Source: Chloranthus sessilifolius
Taxonomy: Eukaryota > Streptophyta > Magnoliopsida > Chloranthales > Chloranthaceae
Assembly (NCBI GenBank): GCA_021018995.1
Contig: CM037596.1
Span: forward strand, 90,341,184-90,405,183
Reading direction: 5' to 3'
Length of the DNA: 64,000 bases
The stretch's first letter is position 1. Each line of letters opens with the position of its first letter. The translations under genes were made by a program, and so were the position numbers. Shown here piece after piece: positions 57,531 through 64,000 of this stretch. A model generated the notes under the pieces. The model was not told where the DNA came from. It made no database searches and worked only from the letters and a program-made list of their open reading frames with translations.

Positions 57531-59100
57531 GTCAAGTCTGATGCATCACACATCAGTTTAAAGGGGAGTGAGTAATCTGGGGCTTGGATTACAGGAGCAG
57601 TGATAAGGCACTTTTTTAAGATCTCAAAGGCCTCAAGGCACTCAGCAGAAAATTCAAATGGCATATCCTGACACAGCAGGTGGCACAATGGCTTTACAAT
57701 TTTGCTGAAGTCCTTAATGAACCTCTTGTAAAATCCAACATGCCCTAAGAAGGATCTGATTTGCTTGACAGTCTTGGGTGGGGGCAGGTGCGAAATCAGG
57801 TCCACTTTAGCATTGTCAACCTCTATTCCTCTTTGGGAGACCACATGGCCTAGCACAATTCCTTGTGTTACCATAAAGTGGCACTTTTCCCAGCTTAAGA
57901 CCAAATTGGTCTCTTCACATCTTTGTAAAACCAGGTCAAGGTGACTCAAGCATTGGCTAAAGCTATTCCCATAAATTGAGAAATTATCCATGAAGATTTC
58001 TAAGAACTTGTCAATCATATCAGAAAAAGTTGCATACATGTACCTCTGAAATGTGGCTCGGGCATTGCACAGTCCAAAAGGCATCCTCCTGTAAGCAAAG
58101 GTGCCAAAGGGACATGTGAAAGTAGTTTTTTCTTGATCTTAAGGATACACAAGGATTTGGTTATACCCTGATTATCCATCAAGAAAGCAGTAAAATGCCT
58201 TCCCAGCCAGCTTATCTAGATTTTGGTCTATGAAAGGGAGAGGGAAGTGGTCTTTCCTAGTCTTAGAGTTGAGTTTTCTGTAATCAATGCAAACTCTCTA
58301 GCCAGTGGTCTCTCTGGCTGGCATCAACTCCCCAAAATCAGAAGTAATAACTGTTATGCCTGACTTTTTGGGTACCACTTGGATTGGTGACACCCACTCT
58401 GAATCTGAAATGGGGTAAATTACCCCTACATCTAACAGTTTTACTATCTCTTTCAAAACTACCTCTTGCATGTGAGGATTAATGTAAAATCCCACATCGA
58501 GTAAATAGTTGTCCTGACCCTGGGAGATAAGTAACGGCCCACTCTTACTTGCAAGATGCATTTTGAGTGGGTATGGCAGCCCATGTGACAGGTCGGCCCA
58601 TACCAAAAATAAAACCTTGAAGGGAAAGGGCTACTGGTGGGACCAGGGACGGCTGGTGAGACTAAGTGGAGTCACCCAAAGAGGACAATATCTTGGCACG
58701 TGGCGTCGGGGCATTACAAAATGATATCAGAGCCGAGGACGGCTCTATTACTAGATGGGGAGATTGTAAAATCCCACATCGAGTAAATAGTTGTCCTGAC
58801 CCTAGGAGCTAAGTAACGGCCCACTCTTACTTGCAAGACGCATTTTGGGTGGGTACGGCAGCCCATGTGATGGGTCGGCCCATACCAAAAATAAAACCTT
58901 GAAGGGAAAGTGCTACTGGTGGGACCAGGGACGACTGGTGGGACCAAGTGGAGCCACCCAAAGAGGACAATATCTTGGCACGTGGCGTCGGGACGTTACA
59001 ATTAAGCTTCCTATGCATCTCCCTTGAGGGTTTTGCACCCTCTTCCAAGTGAATTTTGTGCATGCAAACTGAGGCATCAATGCATCCTAAATCAGCAATT
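57500..59100 (-). pseudogene. TE3 reverse transcriptase, split by a TRIM
   Basis: The RT leader CMHKIHLEEGAKPSREMH (about 59080-59025) is separated from its continuation PHMQEVVLKEIVKLLDVGV (58484-58420) by the TRIM at 58485-59000. Then VCIDYRKLN (stop for the preceding Trp), PFGTFAYRRMPFGLCNA and the active-site motif FMDNFSIYG, where family members have a second Asp (FMDDF): the catalytic residue is changed to Asn. RSFLGHVGFYKRFIKDF and CHLLC follow. The enzyme is inactive by three independent defects. Confidence 0.93.
58485..59000 (+). mobile_element. TRIM (terminal-repeat retrotransposon in miniature), 516 bp
   Basis: Terminal direct repeats 58485-58718 and 58765-59000 (TGTAAAATCCCACATCG ... 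TTACA), primer site TGATATCAGAGCC at 58722-58734 (one mismatch to the tRNA-iMet complement), polypurine tract AGATGGGGAGAT at 58753-58764 and a perfect target duplication ATTAA (58480-58484 and 59001-59005). Only 46 bases separate the repeats and no protein is encoded, so it needs enzymes from another element. It is inserted antisense in TE3 pol. Confidence 0.96.
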
Positions 59101-59242
59101 GTCTACCCCATTGCTTTTGTATGCTTCTTAAGAACACTCAATAATTCCTCCTCCTGCTCACTAGTGAGAGAGGAAGAGATAATCACTGGAAGCTTTTTGT
59201 TTTTCCCCAAGAAGGCATACTTTAACGTGTTTGGGAGCTGTT

Positions 59243-60052
59243 TCAGCTCCAACTCAGGGAGACTTTCAATGGAAAGCAGCAAAGTGCCTTAGTGGTTTGA
59301 GGAAGGGGCAGCAATATAGGTTTCCAGCTGGAATGCTGCACTAGGCCCACAGAAGACTCTATTTTGGTGATATCTTCTGTCATGAGAACTTGGGCCTCCC
59401 CCTCAACCATACTCCAAATACTCTCCAGATTTTCAGCAATATTATCCCAATCCAGCAGATTGGATAATTCTTCTTTCACAAGGCCATCAAGTACATTTAT
59501 TGCACAACAGTCCTCAATGTCCATCTGAGGATGCCTAGCAGCATTGTACACATTTAATTGGGCCTTCATGTTCCCAAAGGTCACCTCCACCACCCTTGAC
59601 CTGTATTTAATCCAAGCATTGGCAGTGGCCAAGAATGGTTTTCCAAGGATGACAAGAATTGGGGTTTTACTTTTGCAAGGGTCCATGTCCAAAACTAGGA
59701 AATCAACAGGATAGTAGAACTTGTTCACCCCCACTAAAACATCCTCCAGTACACCCACGGGTCTCCTCTCAGACCTATCAGCCAGTTGGAGCACAACTGA
59801 TGTAGATTTTAGCTCTCTGAAACTCAGCTCCTCATATACAGAAAATGGGAGCAGGTTCACACTGGCCCCTAAGTGCAAGAGGGCTCTACCAATGGTATGG
59901 TTTCCAATTATGTAGGGGATAGTAGGTATCCTTGGATCCTGTAATTTCTCAAGTGTGGCAATGGACAGAACTGACTCAACATGCTCAACAGCAAAGACCT
60001 TTTTGGACAACTGCACCCTTGCCTTTCTTTTCTGTGTGCAGAGGTCCTTCAA
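59243..60052 (-). pseudogene. TE3 retropepsin
   Basis: Open for 269 codons. ALLHLGASVNLLPFSVYEEL is the active-site loop, with His where the catalytic Asp should be (LDLGAS in relatives). VGVLEDVLVGVNKFYYPVDF and ILGKPFLATANAWI are the usual later strands. Upstream KILKDLCTQKRK is the conserved gag-pro linker of Athila/Tat elements. Confidence 0.92.
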
Positions 60053-60440
60053 AATTTTAGCATAGGCAGGGACCTATTTTATAGCATCAAGCAAGGGCAA
60101 ATTGATCTTGACCTACTTGAAGGTCTCCATCATTTCCCTTATCATAGGCAGGGACCTATTTTATAGCATCTGAGTATTTCCCTTATCAAAAGGAGATGGG
60201 CCAACAAGTGCATGAGGAAATGGCAGCTATGGGATTGCTGGTGCCACAACTCATGCCTAACCATATCATGGTCAAATTTTTTTTTTTTTTTCTTCATTTA
60301 TTGTTTGCTGTTGGGGCTCAACAGCAGCCCCTTTATTTTGCCCTTACTGATCCACAGCAAGGGATGAATTCCTTGGTTCTTTAACACTCACAATTCATTG
60401 ATTTTCACTCTCTATGACCTCCTCAGTTGCTCTGCCCATT
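60053..60440. repeat. Short duplication and T-run in the gag-pro region of TE3
   Basis: AGGCAGGGACCTATTTTATA occurs at about 60065 and again at about 60145. A T-run at about 60278-60289 lies downstream. Coding across here is broken. Confidence 0.65.
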
Positions 60441-61540
60441 AAGTTGTCAACCACCTTGCCACTCCTTAGGGTAGTGATTGCATTAGCCTCCTCATGGGTA
60501 GAGGAGCCTTCTCCAATCATGTATTGCCCTTTAAGATTGGCCAAGGGTTAACTAGGCAATTTGCCCTCCTCTCTTATGTTCAAGCATTACAGATTTGACC
60601 TAGTTGGTCCTCTATTTTTTTAATACTTTGCCCATGAGAGTTCACAATTTGGACCAAGTTTCCCAGATTTTGCATTGAAGACAGCATTTGCTCTTCAAAG
60701 GACGAGGATCTGGGTTGTTGTGGGGGCAAGACCAACTGATTGGGCTATGGGGCAGGCAACTAAAAATTCTGCCTTAGTGCATATTCTTGATTAAATTGGT
60801 GTTGAGGTCTGTATGGAGCTGCCAACTGCTGCTGTTAGGGTTGGTGGTATGTATCTTGTCTCTACCTCAAATTTGGGTGGTTTCTCCATGTGTACCCACC
60901 AGGTTGCTGCCCATATGCTTGGGCGGCATTGGCATGATCCAACACTAACTCAGGGAATTGGTTGGCTGATGGACAATCTTGGAGTAAATGTGTGAGAGAT
61001 TGGCATATCAGACATGCCTCTTCCACTTGTGCAACCATCCTAGGCTGCATCACATTCATTAATTTCTCAAACTTTAAACTCTAATTGTCCACCTTCCTTT
61101 CTAAATCACTTTGCACCTTAACTTCATACATTCTACCTCTAGGGGTGGACTCTTTCTCCAATTTGGCTGAGGTCTGGCTGTCATTGCGAGAGAGTGACTC
61201 CTGCTGTAGGAATTCTCACTTATAATGTCAAACAACTCCTATGCCTCATCAGCTGTCTTGTGGAGGTAATTGCCCCCACATGAAGCATCCACCATGTCCC
61301 TACTTTTGGGATTAATTCCTTGGTAAAAGACTTGCACAAGTTGCCACTGTGGAATTTGGTTGTGGGGACATTATTTTAATATTTTTGGAACCTCTCCCAT
61401 GCTTCATAAAAATCATTAGTTGAGGATTGAGTGAATGACAATATGTTTGTCCTCATCTAACTAGTTTTATTCATGGGAAAGAACTTTACAAAAAATTGTC
61501 TTTGGAGATCACTCCATGACTAGATGCTACTGTTGTCTGG
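60441..61540 (-). pseudogene. TE3 gag, N-terminus missing
   Basis: Readable with many stops: SWSDLQRQFFVKFFPMNKTS (61524-61465), TNDFYEAWERFQK, LVQVFYQGINPKSRDMVD (about 61340-61290), a CCHC knuckle CLICQSLTHLLQDC (61014-60973), WRNHPN (about 60890), and TLRSGKVVDN (about 60485-60450). This is the Athila/Tat gag order. The sequence before SWSDL, including most of the capsid N-terminal half, is absent because LTR-like DNA begins at about 61540-61560. Confidence 0.85.
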
Positions 61541-61559
61541 TTTTTGTATTTCGATTGAG

Positions 61560-64000
61560 TGCTATTAGGTTATTAGAAAACAGTGGAGAAAATGAATCAA
61601 TAGTGGAGATATGGAGATGGGTTAGCACAGCAAATTTTAAATATACAATCCTGTAAGATACAGGGTCCATTATAGCAAATTTTGATAAGAGTTTGTCCCA
61701 CAAAGAAATTGATCTAGAACCCAGAATGGGCTATAATAGTAGGCCTCCAGATCTGGCTACAAATATGACAATCCTAAAGAAAGGGAGTTGGTGTCACGAC
61801 TACACTAAATTAATACTAATAATAGAGAAATAAAATGTAGCCCTATCCTAAAAAAAGGGTGAAGAAGAAAATGGTGGTAGTGTGTGCCAAAATAAAATAG
61901 AAAAATTGTGAGAAGTAAGGAGGTTGAGCTAGAGTTAATAATGCAATAATGTAACTCAGATTTAGTCTATCTCTGCAGTGGTCCTTGCTAAGACGCTATT
62001 GATAGCCTCAACAAGGTATAAGCTCCCAGTTTAACCCATGCCATTTGGGGCGCTCTTAGGGCTATACTCTGCCCACTATAATGGTCACAGAGTATCTGAT
62101 AGAGTATGTCAAATCCCATTAGTTAAACCAGAAATTCGCTAGTCTAATCTAGAAGAGTGGACTGATCATTTCCCCAACCATTGGACCAACTCTAGCCATG
62201 AATACTATTGCAGCATTATGTAATGCCAGTGCTACAAGCTCCCCAGACCTGAGCACAGATTTGGCTGACATCCATAGGTATTCCAACCCATAAATCCTAA
62301 GTACTTTGCCAATGCCAACGGCTCACTGTGCCCACAAAGAGGACCATATACAGGTTGGATAAGGCTCTAGACTCAGATGGTCATTGCTACAAAAGGCCTG
62401 CAATGAATCAGCCTCAAATTGCAATTACCACAGAGAAATCAGATCTAACATCTGATATCGATTAGGTAAGACAAAGGGGAGCCAGTTACTGTACAACCTC
62501 CTCACAAGGCTCTAGAAGCTCATGTGCAGGGGAGAAGAATCCTCCTCAAACATGGGACTGGACACAATCTTAGGGTTATACTCTATCCACTACAATGGCC
62601 ATAGGATATCCCATTGATCTATCCATACCTCAGAGGTCTGAGAAAGAACATGTAAACTGTTGCAACCACCATGGTCTACAGGTCTCCGAGCTCCCCAGAT
62701 CTCTCTATTGATCCAACATTACTTTTCATGTGTCTATCAAACCAAGGGAAATCAGATGGTAAACAATAGATCTACTAAAAATTGAGTGGGCTAATCCCAT
62801 TTACATGAATCCTATAGACATCTAAAGAAACCATAAGATCTATAGATTTGATTAAGCATTAAAATAGCAGTTCATTGATAAAAGCAAAACTTACAATGAA
62901 CTGTCTCCTGGCTGCAGCCTATATACAACTACTCATCCACAATCCCAATGTATATAAAATCTATTACAAGACTAAAACAAAAATAAACCTAGCTGCTTAC
63001 AGGGAGATTAGCTAGCAAGTGCTGAGCTAAGAGAGAAGAAAAATAAGAAAAAGAAGTGATTAAACCCTAACCTTGGCCTACTGGAGCTCTCAGCCGACAG
63101 AGGATGAAGGAAAGATGAAAATAATAAACTCTATGTACAGCTCTTATACTTTATCCAAAAGGCTTTGGCTCAAAAGTGATTAACCCTAATTTTTCCAGCA
63201 GACGTGGCACTATTTCAACCCTTGGATGCCTGAAGATATGCGCCTCAAAATCTGTGCCTCAGAAAGTGTGCCCTAGCCTTGGGAAATTCCCAAAAGGTCC
63301 TTGAGTTAAAACTGAGAAGTGGAGAGCCCGCACTTCGCGGGGCTGGTATTTGCTTTTAGCTCATTTGCACAGCTACTTTGCCTTCGTGGAGTTGCCTTTC
63401 ACTGATGGGAAGAGCTCATTCGCGTAGTAAACCTTTAGTGAATTGCGCAGTTGCCTCGCGTCGCAGTGCTATCGCGGGGATGATTTGGAGAGCCAGGGTG
63501 TCTCACACAGTAGAGCTTCAGGAGCTCTCTCTCTCGCTAAGTACTCGCACAGTTATGCTCCTGCGCTCGCGTAGTAACTTGTAAAGCTCCAGAGTGCATG
63601 AGATCTGCGCGAGGGAAATTCTGGGTGTCTCTCTCTTCCAGGGCTATGCTAGAACTCCGCGAGGTGACTTTTTGTTCTCTATGCATATGGGCTCGTTGTG
63701 TTCCTCGCGCGATTGCGTTGAGGCTTGATCTCTGCGAGAGCTTCGCGACCACTAATTCTGAAGGTTTTACACCGCGAGATCTTCGCGATATCTTTACATC
63801 TTTCCTCTTGACTGTGCGGCCTATCTGCGTGAGGGCTTCTTCCACTGCATCTTTAGCTTCATGAGAAGGCTCCTCAACTCTGCGAGGTATATTTCTTGAT
63901 ACTCTGCTGCACTACACTTGTTGCTATTGCAGCATCCTTCCTTCTCAGCTGACTTCAGTCATCTGCTAGACTTTCAGTCAATGATGATCAACAATAATGA
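61560..64000 (-). mobile_element. TE4: LTR related to the TE3 LTR, cut by window end
   Basis: Aligns with 46767-49030 in the same orientation (shared GAGTTTGTCCCACAAA, TAGGCCTCCAGATCTGGCTA, AACCCTTGGATGCC blocks), but with many substitutions and indels. The start is placed at 61560 by alignment and could be as early as 61531. By comparison with the 2.6 kb TE3 LTR, its far end should lie some 200 bases past the window. It may be a separate sibling insertion, or the 5' LTR of TE3 after loss of the primer site and gag N-terminus. Confidence 0.7.
63320..63900. repeat. TE4 LTR tract, core CTCGCGAG
   Basis: CTTCGCGGGG, CCTCGCG, CTCCGCGAGG, CCGCGAGATCTTCGCGA and TGCGAGAGC words, irregularly spaced; same position as 48470-49030 in the TE3 LTR. 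Confidence 0.85.

Larger units (their letters stand above)
46767..61559 (-). mobile_element. TE3: Athila/Tat-like LTR retrotransposon with accessory ORF
   Basis: Read on the minus strand: truncated gag (about 61540-60400), protease (60052-59243), RT, RNase H and integrase (about 59100-55838), CTCGCGAG tract (55390-54990), accessory ORF (54618-51285), spacer, polypurine tract (49371-49386), 3' LTR (49370-46767). Gag motifs (KFFPMNKTS, TLRSGKVVDN) and an extra ORF after integrase fit the Athila/Tat group. No primer site or gag N-terminus is seen: at about 61531-61560 the sequence changes to a related LTR (TE4). It is inserted in the LRR pseudogene. Confidence 0.85.

Overview
This is nuclear DNA of a flowering plant. 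The evidence is long-terminal-repeat (LTR) retrotransposons primed by initiator-tRNA-Met, a Mutator-like (MULE) DNA transposon with an intron-containing second gene, CACTA-type miniature elements, a terminal-repeat retrotransposon in miniature (TRIM), a plant leucine-rich-repeat receptor-kinase pseudogene, and short TTTAGGG (plant telomere type) runs. I cannot name the species. No intact host gene is visible; nearly everything is nested mobile DNA at different stages of decay.

Layout. 1-2177: 3' part of a Ty3/gypsy LTR whose element lies upstream of the window. 2178-9070: dispersed low-copy repeats, three 150-152 bp CACTA miniature elements, another miniature inverted-repeat element, and a compound direct/inverted repeat structure. 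9071-18562: a 9.5 kb MULE with 79 bp terminal inverted repeats and a 9 bp target duplication, carrying a decayed MURA transposase (+) and a convergent multi-exon Ulp1-peptidase-like gene (-). 18563-23008: dispersed repeats, including a 0.5 kb duplicated block. 23009-33618: Ty3/gypsy element TE1 (+), with about 3.2-3.5 kb LTRs and most of pol deleted. 34376-45915: Ty3/gypsy element TE2 (-), with 3.0 kb LTRs and no recognisable pol, inserted in an LRR receptor-kinase pseudogene (34308-34375 plus 45916-46766). 46767 to about 61559: Athila/Tat-like element TE3 (-), with gag, protease, RT, RNase H, integrase and a long extra ORF, and with a TRIM inserted in pol. About 61560-64000: start of a related LTR (TE4), cut by the window edge.

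Two patterns link these otherwise different elements. First, TE1, TE2 and TE3 each carry, between the pol position and the 3' LTR, an accessory protein of one family: basic N-terminus, a conserved block around PRLVxLFYQ, a proline-rich linker and a helical C-terminus. Second, the non-coding DNA of each element is filled with its own short CpG-containing palindrome: TCGATCGA in the first LTR, TCGATATCGA in the MULE, TTGCCGCGGCAA in TE1, TCGACTAGTCGA in TE2, CTCGCGAG in TE3/TE4 and part of TE2. In the MULE these arrays fill the long introns and leave the short ones free. This resembles the design of the Arabidopsis VANDAL anti-silencing system, in which an element-encoded protein binds a family-specific motif repeated in the element's own non-coding DNA. 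That functional reading is inference; the arrays, their positions and the accessory ORFs are seen directly.
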